A stretch of DNA of 64,000 nt from Parvibaculum sp039973015 (GTDB taxonomy: Bacteria > Pseudomonadota > Alphaproteobacteria > Parvibaculales > Parvibaculaceae), in the NCBI RefSeq assembly GCF_039973015.1, contig NZ_JBDWLT010000012.1, positions 62,001-126,000 of the forward strand. The letters are read 5' to 3'. The translations under genes and the position numbers were made by a program. Every line of letters starts with the position of its first letter. Position 1 is the first letter of the stretch. Below the pieces are notes generated by a model, which was not told where the DNA came from, did not search any database, and saw only the letters and a list, made by a program, of their open reading frames with translations. Positions 52,016-61,200 of this stretch are shown in pieces.

Positions 52016-53089
52016 ATGTCACACCCGAAAACACGCGAAGAACGCCTCGCCTATCTCAAGAAGGAAGTGCAGGAGCGAGTCCTCATTCTCGATGGCGCGA
52101 TGGGCACAATGATCCAGCAGTACAAGCTGCAGGAAGCGGATTACCGCGGCGAGCGCTTCAAGGATCACGAGAGCGATGTGAAGGGCAACAACGAACTCAT
52201 CTCGCTCGTTCAGCCCGATATCCTGCGCGCGATTCATCTTGAATATTACCGTGCGGGCGCGGATTTCGCCGAAACCAATACATTCGGTGCAACGCGCATC
52301 GCGCAGGCTGACTACCACATGGAAGATCTCGCCTATGAGATGAATGTGGCAAGCGCCCGCATCGCCCGTGAGGCTGCGGACCTTTGCGAGCAGGAAGAGC
52401 CGGGCCGCGTCTGCTATGTCGCCGGCGTCCTCGGGCCGACCAATCGTACCGCGTCCATTTCGCCGGATGTGAACGATCCCGGCTTCCGCAATGTCGATTT
52501 CGACAAGCTTTATGTGGCTTATCAGGAAGCGACCAAGGGGCTGATCGAGGGTGGTGCCGACACGATCCTCGTCGAAACCATCTTTGACACGCTCAACGCC
52601 AAGGCGGCGCTTTATGCGGTGAAGGATGTGTTCGAGGAGCTTGGCTTTGAGCTGCCGATCATGATCTCGGGCACGATCACCGATATGTCCGGCCGTCTTC
52701 TCTCTGGTCAGACGCCGGAAGCTTTCTGGAATTCGGTGCGGCATGTCGAGCCCTTTTCCGTGGGGCTCAATTGCGCGCTTGGCGCCAAGGAAATGCGCCA
52801 GCATATCGACACCTTGTCGCGCATCGCGGATACGCATGTCTCCGCGCATCCGAATGCGGGCCTGCCGAACGAGATGGGCGAGTATGACGAAAGCCCCGAA
52901 CAGATGGCGAAGCTGGTGGGCGAATTCGCAAGCTCCGGTATCGTCAATATTCTTGGCGGATGCTGCGGCACGACGCCGGACCACATCAAGGCCATTGCGG
53001 GAGCGGCAAAAGCGGGCAAGGCGCGTGCCATCCCCGAGATCGACCGGCGGATGCGCCTTTCCGGTCTCGAGCCCTTCGCGGCCGACTGA
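52016..53089 (+). CDS. metH: MetH homocysteine-binding half (split cobalamin methionine synthase, part 1)
   Basis: A 357-residue protein equal to the first domain of E. coli MetH. It opens with ERVLILDGAMGTMIQ, has NTFGATRIAQADY, and carries the zinc-thiolate ligands Cys253 in LNCALGAKEM and Cys316-Cys317 in GGCCGTTPDH. It binds and activates homocysteine. It ends after this domain with a genuine stop, and the partner gene 92 bp on is in another frame, so this is a two-gene enzyme. Of two nearby ATGs the one at 52016 has GGAG at proper distance. Confidence 0.93.
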   Translation: MSHPKTREERLAYLKKEVQERVLILDGAMGTMIQQYKLQEADYRGERFKDHESDVKGNNELISLVQPDILRAIHLEYYRAGADFAETNTFGATRIAQADYHMEDLAYEMNVASARIAREAADLCEQEEPGRVCYVAGVLGPTNRTASISPDVNDPGFRNVDFDKLYVAYQEATKGLIEGGADTILVETIFDTLNAKAALYAVKDVFEELGFELPIMISGTITDMSGRLLSGQTPEAFWNSVRHVEPFSVGLNCALGAKEMRQHIDTLSRIADTHVSAHPNAGLPNEMGEYDESPEQMAKLVGEFASSGIVNILGGCCGTTPDHIKAIAGAAKAGKARAIPEIDRRMRLSGLEPFAAD

Positions 53090-53181
53090 CGGGTCCAGGA
53101 CGACGGCCACCGCGCGTGATGCGCGGGCGGCTCTCGGACAAATTTGAAATTCATACGCGTAAAAATGCAGATCGGGATGAG

Positions 53182-55863
53182 ATGACTCAAACCACGGCAA
53201 ACTTCATCAATATCGGCGAACGCACCAATGTGACGGGTTCGGCGCGTTTCAAGAAGATGATCATGGAAGATCGCTTCGACGATGCGCTGGCCGTTGCCCG
53301 CCAGCAGGTTGAAAACGGTGCGCAGATCATCGACATCAACATGGACGAAGGCATGCTCGACTCCGAGGCGGCCATGATCCGGTTCCTGAACCTGATCGCC
53401 TCCGAGCCGGATATTTCGCGCGTGCCGATCATGATCGACTCATCCAAATGGAATGTGATCGAGGCCGGTCTCAAGCGTGTGCAGGGCAAGCCGATCGTGA
53501 ACTCGATCAGCATGAAGGAAGGTGAGGAGCAGTTCCTCGAACAGGCGCGCAAGATCCGCAAATATGGCGCGGCGGCCGTCGTCATGGCCTTCGATGAAGT
53601 AGGCCAGGCGGACACGGCCAACCGCAAGTACGAAATTTGCGAGCGGGCCTACAAGCTGCTGACCGAGAAGGTCGGGTTTGCGCCGGAAGATATCATTTTC
53701 GATCCGAACATCTTCGCGGTGGCGACCGGTATCGAAGAGCACAACAACTATGCCGTCGAATTCATCGAGGCATGTCAGCGGATCAAACAGAACCTGCCCT
53801 ATGCGCACATTTCGGGCGGTGTTTCCAACATCTCCTTCTCGTTCCGCGGCAACGAACCCGTGCGTGAGGCGATGCATTCCGTTTTCCTCTACCACGCTGT
53901 CAAGGCGGGCATGGATATGGGCATTGTGAATGCCGGCCAGCTTGCGATCTATGACGACATCGAGCCGGAACTGCGCGAACGGGTGGAAGACGTGATCCTG
54001 AACCGCCGTCCCGACGCGACCGAGCGTCTGCTTGAAACCGCCGAACGCTACAAGGGCGAAGGCGGCAAGAAGCGCGAGGAGGATCTTTCCTGGCGTGAGA
54101 AGCCGGTGAACGAGCGGATAAGCCATTCGCTGGTGAAGGGCATCAACGCCTATATCGAAGAAGATGTCGAGGAGGCGCGTCACCAGTTCGAGCGCCCGCT
54201 CCACGTTATCGAAGGTCCGCTGATGGACGGCATGAACGTCGTCGGCGATCTCTTCGGTTCGGGCAAGATGTTCCTGCCGCAGGTCGTGAAAAGCGCCCGT
54301 GTGATGAAGCAGGCGGTTGCCTATCTCATGCCTTTCATGGAGAAGGAAAAAGAAGAGATGGGCATCACGGATGATGACGCTGCGGCGCGCATCCTGATGG
54401 CGACGGTGAAGGGCGACGTTCACGATATCGGCAAGAACATCGTGGGTGTGGTTCTCCAGTGCAACAATTTCGAGGTAATCGACCTCGGTGTCATGCAGCC
54501 TGCCGAGAAGATTCTCGAGGAAGCCAAGAAGCACAAGGTCGATATCATCGGGCTTTCCGGGCTTATCACGCCGTCGCTCGACGAGATGTGCTACGTCGCG
54601 GCGGAAATGGAGCGTCAGGGATTCGACATTCCGCTGATGATAGGCGGCGCGACGACGAGCCAAATTCACACGGCGGTGAAGATCCACCCGAACTACAAGG
54701 CGGGGCAGGCCATCTATGTGACGGATGCGAGCCGTGCTGTCGGTGTGGCTTCCAACCTCATTTCCGAGCGGGCGGATGCCTATGTCGAGGACATTCGCGG
54801 CAAGTACAAGGATCTGGCCGAGCGCCATGCGTCCGGCCAGAAAAAGAAGGATCGCCAGACCATCGAAGGCGCGCGGAAGAACCGCTTCAAGGCCGAGTGG
54901 AAGAACACCCAACCGGTGAAGCCGTCCTTCCTCGGCACCAGGGTTTTCGACGACTATCCGATCGACAAGCTTGTGCCCTATATCGACTGGACGCCTTTCT
55001 TCCAGACCTGGGAGCTGCATGGCCGCTATCCGCAGATCTTCGAGGACGACAAGGTGGGCGAGGCGGCGCGGTCGCTCTTTGACGATGCCCAGGAAATGCT
55101 GAAGCAGATGGTCGAGGAGAAGTGGCTGAAGGCGCGCGCCGTCATCGGCTTCTGGCCGGCGAACGAGATTGCCACGGACGACATCGAGATCTACACGGAT
55201 GACGAGCGCAAGGAGCGTCTCGACGTCTTCCACACGCTGCGTCAGCAGATGAAGCGCTCGTCGGAACGCGCGAATTACGCGCTCTCCGATTTCGTCGCGC
55301 CAAAGGATAGCGGCGTTGCCGACTATATCGGCGGCTTCTGTGTGAGTGCCGGCTTTGGTGAGGACGATATCGCCAAGGGCTTCAGGGAGAAGAATGACGA
55401 TTATCGCGCCATTCTCTCGCAGGCGTTGGCCGACCGGCTTGCGGAGGCTTTCGCCGAGCATATGCATGAGCGTGTGCGTACGGAATTCTGGGCCTATGCG
55501 GCGGATGAGAAGCTCAGCAGCGAAGAGCTGATCGAGGAAAAATATCAGGGCATCCGCCCGGCGCCCGGCTATCCGGCGCAGCCCGACCACACGGAGAAGG
55601 CGACGCTTTTCAAGCTTCTCGATCCCGAAGGGACGATTGGCGTGAAGCTCACCGAAAGCTATGCGATGTGGCCCGGCGCTTCCGTCAGCGGCATGTATTT
55701 CAGCCATCCGCAGTCGGAATATTTCGGCGTTGGCAAGATCGAGCGCGATCAGGTCGTCGAATATGCCGAGCGAAAGGGCATGGAACTGCGTGTCATGGAG
55801 CGTTGGCTCGCCCCGATCCTCAATTACACGCCGGGACAAGAACCGGAAGAAGAAGCGGCCTGA
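53182..55863 (+). CDS. metH: MetH pterin-, B12- and reactivation-domain half (split methionine synthase, part 2)
   Basis: An 893-residue protein with the other three modules of MetH: pterin-binding barrel (FINIGERTNVTGS at residues 8-20; MIDSSKWNVIEAGLK), the helical cap and B12-binding domain with the cobalt-ligand His414 in VHDIGKNI and GLSGLITPSLDEM, and the C-terminal AdoMet reactivation domain (RPAPGYPAQPDH). It accepts the methyl group from 5-methyl-THF and passes it to homocysteine bound by the part-1 protein. ATG 53182 gives the normal family start; a Met at 53119 in the gap would add 21 residues that are not family-like. Confidence 0.93.
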   Translation: MTQTTANFINIGERTNVTGSARFKKMIMEDRFDDALAVARQQVENGAQIIDINMDEGMLDSEAAMIRFLNLIASEPDISRVPIMIDSSKWNVIEAGLKRVQGKPIVNSISMKEGEEQFLEQARKIRKYGAAAVVMAFDEVGQADTANRKYEICERAYKLLTEKVGFAPEDIIFDPNIFAVATGIEEHNNYAVEFIEACQRIKQNLPYAHISGGVSNISFSFRGNEPVREAMHSVFLYHAVKAGMDMGIVNAGQLAIYDDIEPELRERVEDVILNRRPDATERLLETAERYKGEGGKKREEDLSWREKPVNERISHSLVKGINAYIEEDVEEARHQFERPLHVIEGPLMDGMNVVGDLFGSGKMFLPQVVKSARVMKQAVAYLMPFMEKEKEEMGITDDDAAARILMATVKGDVHDIGKNIVGVVLQCNNFEVIDLGVMQPAEKILEEAKKHKVDIIGLSGLITPSLDEMCYVAAEMERQGFDIPLMIGGATTSQIHTAVKIHPNYKAGQAIYVTDASRAVGVASNLISERADAYVEDIRGKYKDLAERHASGQKKKDRQTIEGARKNRFKAEWKNTQPVKPSFLGTRVFDDYPIDKLVPYIDWTPFFQTWELHGRYPQIFEDDKVGEAARSLFDDAQEMLKQMVEEKWLKARAVIGFWPANEIATDDIEIYTDDERKERLDVFHTLRQQMKRSSERANYALSDFVAPKDSGVADYIGGFCVSAGFGEDDIAKGFREKNDDYRAILSQALADRLAEAFAEHMHERVRTEFWAYAADEKLSSEELIEEKYQGIRPAPGYPAQPDHTEKATLFKLLDPEGTIGVKLTESYAMWPGASVSGMYFSHPQSEYFGVGKIERDQVVEYAERKGMELRVMERWLAPILNYTPGQEPEEEAA

Positions 55864-55866
55864 GCG

Positions 55867-56211
55867 TCACGTTAGCGTCTTAGCCCATTTTTCGGACCAG
55901 ACAGTAAGGGGCGTGAGCTGCGTGTGCAGTTCGCGCCCCATTTTCGTCAGCGCATAGCCTTCATCCGGCAGAAGCTCGACAAGCTGCGTATCGCGCATAT
56001 CCGCAAGCCGCGTGTTGAGAACGCTGGGCGATATACCCCCGCAGGCCGCCTGCAATTCGCGAAAGTTGAGCGGCTCGCCCCGTAGTTCCCAGAGAATCCG
56101 CAAGACCCAACGCCGCCCGAGCAGGTCGAGCAGCGCCATAACAGGGCGTCCGGTCGAAGAGCCGCGTACCCGCTGGCCAGGGCGTGGCGGTGTTTTCGTC
56201 TGTTTCGTCAT
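55867..56211 (-). CDS. HxlR-family winged-helix regulator
   Basis: A 114-residue regulator. After a basic, Pro-rich start of about 24 residues, the HxlR fold runs through LLGRRWVLRILWELRGEPLNFRELQAACGGISPSVLNTRLADM in part, then LPDEGYALTKMGREL and a C-terminal helix. The family often senses electrophiles or quinones through a Cys near the N-terminus; the only Cys here is Cys57, within the HTH. Divergent from a CMD-family gene, with a matching palindrome between them. Its stop lies three bases from the metH end. Confidence 0.85.
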   Translation of the reverse strand: MTKQTKTPPRPGQRVRGSSTGRPVMALLDLLGRRWVLRILWELRGEPLNFRELQAACGGISPSVLNTRLADMRDTQLVELLPDEGYALTKMGRELHTQLTPLTVWSEKWAKTLT

Positions 56212-56259
56212 GGGGAAAGAATAGGGCTTGCGCTACGAAAAGAGAAGCGCCATCTTTCC

Positions 56260-56276
56260 GCTACGCAAATAGTAGC
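56260..56276. promoter_or_regulatory. Probable HxlR operator
   Basis: GCTAC-GCAAATA-GTAGC is an inverted repeat with five-base arms, 12 bp before the CMD-family start. A related CGCTACG lies at 56231-56237. The position fits repression of the divergent gene and autoregulation. Confidence 0.55.
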
Positions 56277-56288
56277 AAGGAGCGGATG

Positions 56289-56837
56289 ATGACCCATCGC
56301 ATAGAACCTGCCCAGCGGCCCTATGAACCCGATATGGAAGCGACGCTTGAAAGGCTGATGCCGCCCGGCGTCGAGCCGCTTCTTCTGTTCCGCACACTGG
56401 CGCGAAGCCCGCGTCTTTTTCGCCGCTTCATGGCAGGCGGATTGCTGGACAAGGGATCGGTCTCGCTGCGCGAACGCGAGATTGCGATCGACCGCGCCTG
56501 TGCGCGGTGCGGCGGCGAATATGAGTGGGGCGTTCATGTTGCGCTATTCGCGGGGAAGGCCGGCTTCGGCGCGGAGGAGATAGCGGCGACGGTTGGCGGT
56601 GGTGCGGATGCCGCTTGCTGGAGCGCGCGCGAACGGTTGATCGTTCGTCTGGTCGATACGCTTCACGAGACGAGCGCGGTGGATGATGGCTTGTGGAGCG
56701 AGCTGAAAGCAGAGTTCAGCGACGAGCAACTGCTCGAACTTGTCATGCTGACGGGCTTCTATCACATGGTGTCGTTCACGGTGAATGCGCTGCGTCTGGA
56801 ACCGGAGGCCTATGCGGCGCGCTTTCCCGTTGCGTGA
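56289..56837 (+). CDS. Carboxymuconolactone decarboxylase (CMD/AhpD-like) family protein
   Basis: A 182-residue all-helical protein. The CMD core is visible: LREREIAIDRACARCGGEYEWGVHVALFAGKAGFGAEEI, in part at about residues 57-95, then a second helical half with LVMLTGFYHMVSFTVNALR. The paired cysteines Cys-x2-Cys in ARCGGEYEW-type proteins act in AhpD-like peroxide reduction; here Cys69 and Cys72 flank Ala-Arg, and a His lies in VHVAL. Decarboxylase activity is not implied. Of two adjacent ATGs the second lies at the better distance from AAGGAG. Confidence 0.82.
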   Translation: MTHRIEPAQRPYEPDMEATLERLMPPGVEPLLLFRTLARSPRLFRRFMAGGLLDKGSVSLREREIAIDRACARCGGEYEWGVHVALFAGKAGFGAEEIAATVGGGADAACWSARERLIVRLVDTLHETSAVDDGLWSELKAEFSDEQLLELVMLTGFYHMVSFTVNALRLEPEAYAARFPVA

Positions 56838-56841
56838 GGGC

Positions 56842-56879
56842 AAAAATCAAAGAGGGCGCCTGCCGTGCACGCGCCCTCT
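56842..56879 (-). terminator. Rho-independent terminator of the small membrane peptide gene
   Basis: Perfect nine-base arms AGAGGGCGC / GCGCCCTCT (56851-56859, 56871-56879). On the minus strand the stem is followed by TTGATTTTTG. It may also help end the plus-strand CMD-family gene. Confidence 0.8.
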
Positions 56880-56906
56880 GAAATTCCTGATGCTGTTCAC
56901 CTGTTC

Positions 56907-56987
56907 TCAGAACAGGCCCATCGTAACGGCGCCGACAAAGACAAACGCCAGTCCGGTCGCCAGGTACCCGATTTTCATTGCAAGCAT
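56907..56987 (-). CDS. 26-residue single-helix membrane peptide
   Basis: The peptide starts MLAMKIGYLATGLA and ends GAVTMGLF; almost its whole length is one TM helix with a single Lys near the start. It is too short for usual gene finders. Support: a strong Shine-Dalgarno (GCGGAGG) five bases before ATG 56987, and a classical Rho-independent terminator 28 bp after its stop on the same strand, with no other gene in this 392-bp gap to use that terminator. A second in-frame ATG at 56978 has no such site. Function unknown; small hydrophobic peptides of this type often modulate membrane complexes or act as toxins. Confidence 0.55.
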   Translation of the reverse strand: MLAMKIGYLATGLAFVFVGAVTMGLF

Positions 56988-57229
56988 TCCGGCCTCCGCA
57001 TCGTGGTGGAGGATGACTCTCGGGCCTCGGGATAGCGTTCCGCAAGCGAAATCATGGCTGCACCGCAACATGCGGTTTGGGGCGATTGAAATTTGTCCGC
57101 CAAGGCATTGAAACAGCCCGAAAAATCGCCTGTGGATGAGTTTCTGTCAGTGTCGTCGGGGTGTTGTACAGGCGCCGTCAGGGCTCTGCCGGAGTGGTGC
57201 TTGTGCATTTTGCGTGAGCTTGCTGTGGA

Positions 57230-58210
57230 TCAGCGGTCGAAGGTGATGACGGGTTTTCCCACGCTCTCGCGATCGAGCAGGCGCTGGAGCACGGCAGGCG
57301 CTTCCGCCAGCGGGTAACTTGCTGCGGGCTCGGGGTGGATGCGGCCCTCGTTTGCCATTGCGGTCAGCGTCTTCAGCAGCGGAACATTGTCTGCCGGATT
57401 GGCGCGGATATAGCCGCCCCAGTCGACGCCGACGATGGAGGAACGCTTCAGCAGCGGCAGGTTCAGCGGGATACGCGGGATCGCGCCGGCCGCGAAGCCG
57501 ATCACGAGGTGGCGTCCGCCGGGCGCGAGGCAGCGGAAGGCCGTCTCGGAAATATCGCCGCCCACGGGATCGTAGATGAGGTCGACATCGCGCCGCCCTG
57601 TCAGCGGCTCCAGTTCCTTGCGCCACTCGTCTTTCGTGTAGTCGATGGCGAAATCCGCGCCCGCGGCCTTCGCGGCACTGCGTTTTGTCTCCGACGATGC
57701 GGCGGCGATGACTGTCGCGCCCATTGCCTTCGCGACGTCGATGGCGGCCATGCCGACGCCCCCTGCCGCGCCGAGCACGAGCACGGTCTCGCCCGCCTTC
57801 AGATGACCGCAGGTCTCGAAGCCGTAAAGCGCCGTGCAATAGGAGACGATGAAACCGGCGGCGGCTTCCGCGCTCATCGTGTCGGGCACGGGTATGCAGG
57901 CGGCGGCGGGAAGCGCAATCTTTTCCGCCAGCGCCCCGGACGGTGAAAGCGCCATCACGCGCTTGCCCATCAGCGTGTCGGCGACGCCTTCGCCCAGCGC
58001 CACGACCTTGCCCGCCACTTCGCTGCCGGGAACGAAAGGCAGCGGCGTCTTCACCTGATAAAGCCCGGCAACGAGCAGCGCATCGACATAGCCGAGCCCG
58101 GCCGCTTGCGTCTCGACCACGACTTGTCCGCGCTTCGGCGCGGGTTCATCGGTCTCTTCAAGCACGAGCGAGGAGGGTGCGCCGTAGTTGACGCAGCGGA
58201 TCGCTTTCAT
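57230..58210 (-). CDS. Zinc-independent quinone oxidoreductase / MDR-superfamily enzyme
   Basis: A 326-residue NADPH-dependent enzyme of the medium-chain dehydrogenase/reductase group (Qor-like). The GroES-like N-domain has AAGLGYVDALLVAG and the entry loop FVPGSEVAGKVVALG; the nucleotide site is VLGAAGGVGMAAIDVAK at about 145-161. The zinc ligands of alcohol dehydrogenases are missing, as usual for quinone oxidoreductases. It would reduce quinones or enoyl substrates. ATG 58210 has GGGAGAA upstream. It follows the hydantoinase gene in the same direction with a 63-bp gap and may be co-transcribed. Confidence 0.87.
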   Translation of the reverse strand: MKAIRCVNYGAPSSLVLEETDEPAPKRGQVVVETQAAGLGYVDALLVAGLYQVKTPLPFVPGSEVAGKVVALGEGVADTLMGKRVMALSPSGALAEKIALPAAACIPVPDTMSAEAAAGFIVSYCTALYGFETCGHLKAGETVLVLGAAGGVGMAAIDVAKAMGATVIAAASSETKRSAAKAAGADFAIDYTKDEWRKELEPLTGRRDVDLIYDPVGGDISETAFRCLAPGGRHLVIGFAAGAIPRIPLNLPLLKRSSIVGVDWGGYIRANPADNVPLLKTLTAMANEGRIHPEPAASYPLAEAPAVLQRLLDRESVGKPVITFDR

Positions 58211-58273
58211 TTGTTTTCTCCCGGGTTCCCTGTTGCCTGCATCATGCGCGGGCGGAGAAAACATGCAAGCGCC

Positions 58274-61200
58274 TCAGGGCTTTCCGTATCCGCCGCCGCC
58301 CGGCGTCCTGACGATCACGGTATCGCCCGGTTCAAGTTCTGCCGTGGCGGAACCTGCGAGTTTCTCGACCTCGCCGCCCGCGCGCCGCACTTCGTTTTCC
58401 CCGGTCGCGCCGTCGCCGCCGCCGTCAAGACCGGCAGGCGCGACGATGCGATGCGTGGAGAGAATGGAAAGGCTCATCTTCTCCCGGAAGCGGATTGCGC
58501 GCAGCGCGCCGTTGCCACCATCGTGTTTTCCCTTGCCGCCCGAACCTTCGCGAATGGAAAATTCCTCCAGCAACACAGGAAAGCGCCATTCGAGCACTTC
58601 GGGGTCTGTCAGCCGCGAATTCGTCATATGCGTCTGCACGGCGTCCGCGCCGTCGAAGTCGCGCCCCGCGCCCGCGCCGCCCGCAATCGTCTCGTAATAC
58701 TGGTAGCGCTCATTGCCGAAGGTGAGATTGTTCATCGTGCCCTGTGCGGAGGCCATCGCGCCCAGGGCGCTGAAGAGCGCGTCGGTCACCGCCTGGCTCG
58801 TCTCCACATTGCCGCCGACCACAGCCGCGGGATAGCGGGGGCTCAGCATCGAGCCTTCCGGGATCTCGATCTCGATGGGCTTGAGGCATCCCTCGTTCAG
58901 CGGAATGTCATCATCCACCATGCAGCGGAACACATAGAGCACCGCTGCGCGCGCAACGGCGGAAGGCGCGTTGAGATTGCTTGCGAGTTCCGCGCTGGTG
59001 CCCGTGAAGTCGATCTTCGCGCTGCGCGCTTCGCGATCGATGCGGATGGAGACACGGATCACCGAGCCGTCATCCATCTTGCGTTCGCAGGTCGCGTCTT
59101 TCAGCCGGCCGATCACGCGGCGGACATTCTCTTCCGCATTGTCCTGCACATGAGTCATGTAGGCGGTCACGACATCGAGGCCGAATTCCGCCACCATCCG
59201 GCGCAGTTCCTCCGCGCCCTTGTGGCAGGCGGCCACCTGTGCGCGCAGGTCGGCGATGTTCTGGTCCGGGTTGCGAGAAGGATATTTGCCGCCCGTCAGG
59301 AGCGCGCGCATTTCCGTTTCGAGGAAGTGCCCTTCCGCGACGAGCCGGAAATTGTCGATCAGTACGCCTTCTTCCTCGACGTTGCGCGAATGCGCGGGCA
59401 TGGAGCCCGGCGAGATGCCGCCGATATCGGCGTGGTGGCCGCGTGCGGCAACATAGAAGAGGCGCGTCTTTCCGTCTTCGTCATAGACGGGCGCCACCAC
59501 CGTCACATCGGGAAGATGCGTGCCGCCATTATAAGGCGCGTTCAGCACATAGACGTCGCCGGGGCCCATGCCGGGGTTCTGTTCGATGACCGCGCGGACG
59601 CTCGCACCCATGGAGCCGAGATGGACCGGCATGTGCGGCGCATTCGAGACGAGCCCGCCTGCAGGATCGAAAACCGCGCAGGAAAAGTCCAGCCGCTCCT
59701 TGATGTTCACCGAGGAGGCGGTGTTTTGCAGCGTGCCGCCCATTTGTTCGGCAATCGACATGAAGCGGTTGTTGAAGATTTCGAGCATCACCGGGTCGGC
59801 ATCCGTGCCGATGGTCGTGCGTTTGGCGAGCGCGACGGTGCGGCGGAGTATGATGTCGTCCGCCTTCGTCACTTCGGCCTGCCAGCCCGGCTCCACGACA
59901 ATGGTCTGGTTGGGCTCGATGATGAGGGCGGGGCCTGCAATGGCGTGGCCCGCGCTCAAGCTTTCGCGGCGATGGATCGCGGCGTTGTGCCATTTGCCGC
60001 CGGTAAAGACGGGGCGGCGATCTGCTGCTTCCGGCCTTGCGGTCGCAGCCTGCGGCCCCTTTGAGTGCGTCTCGCGCGCGACCCGGTCTTCCGCCGTCAC
60101 TTCCACGGCCTCGGCGACAATCGCCTTGCCCTCGAAGCTGAAGCCGAACTGCGCCCGGTGCGCCGCCTCGAATGCACCCGCTGCCTCTTTCATGCCGCGC
60201 GATGCAAATGAAACCTGAAGCGCCGTGTCGCTTCCTTCGTAGCGCAGGTGAAGCAGCGGCGTCATCTCGATGTCGCCTGTCGCGATGCCTTGCGCTTCCA
60301 GTTCCGCCGTCACCTCGCGGCCAAGCGCCGCAATGGCTTCGTCCAGTTCGCCGCGCAGTCCGTCCTCAAGCGGCTTTGTCACCGCGCGGGCGCGCGAGGC
60401 GGCGATCCGCGCCAGTCCCATGCCATAGGCGGAAAGAAGCCCGGAAAAGGGATGGATGTGAACGGTGGTCATGCCGAGCGCATCGGCGACGAGGCAGGCA
60501 TGCTGGCCGCCCGCGCCGCCGAAGCAGGAAAGCGCGTAGCCCGTCACGTCATGTCCGCGTTCGACGGAAATCTTCTTGATGGCATTGGCCATGTTCTCGA
60601 CAGCGACGCGCAGGAAGCCTTCGGCGGTGTCTTCCGCCCCGCGCCCGTCTCCGATCTCTCCGGCGAGTTCCGCAAACCGCTGCCGGACGGTTTTTGCGTC
60701 GAGGCATTCTTTCTGCTCTGGCCCGAAGACGGCCGGAAAGAGGTCGGGCTGCAATTTCCCGAGCATCACATTCGCGTCCGTCACGGTCAGCGGTCCGCCG
60801 CGCCGGTAGGCGGCGGGGCCGGGGTTCGCGCCTGCACTGTCCGGTCCGACCTGAAAGCGCCCGTCCTTGTGATGGAGGATGGAGCCGCCGCCCGCCGCCA
60901 CCGTGTGAATGCGCATCATCGGCACACGCATGCGCACGCCCGCGACTTCCGTTTCGAAGCTGCGCTCGTATTCGCCGTTGTAATGCGACACGTCGGTCGA
61001 GGTGCCGCCCATGTCGAAGCCGATGACGCGGGCGAAGCCTGCCTCGCTCGCCGTTGCCGCCGCGCCGACAATGCCGCCTGCGGGACCGGAGAGGATCGCG
61101 TCCTTGCCCTGAAACATCGCCGCATCCGTCAGTCCGCCGGATGACTGCATGAAGAAGAGGCGGGTTTCAGGGTCGTCCGTGCCGATGTTTGCCGCCACGC

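Noticed and set aside
58106..60064. Long plus-strand open frame opposite the oxoprolinase gene
   Set aside because: Same reason: a shadow of a conserved coding sequence, with biased Arg/His/Ala composition.
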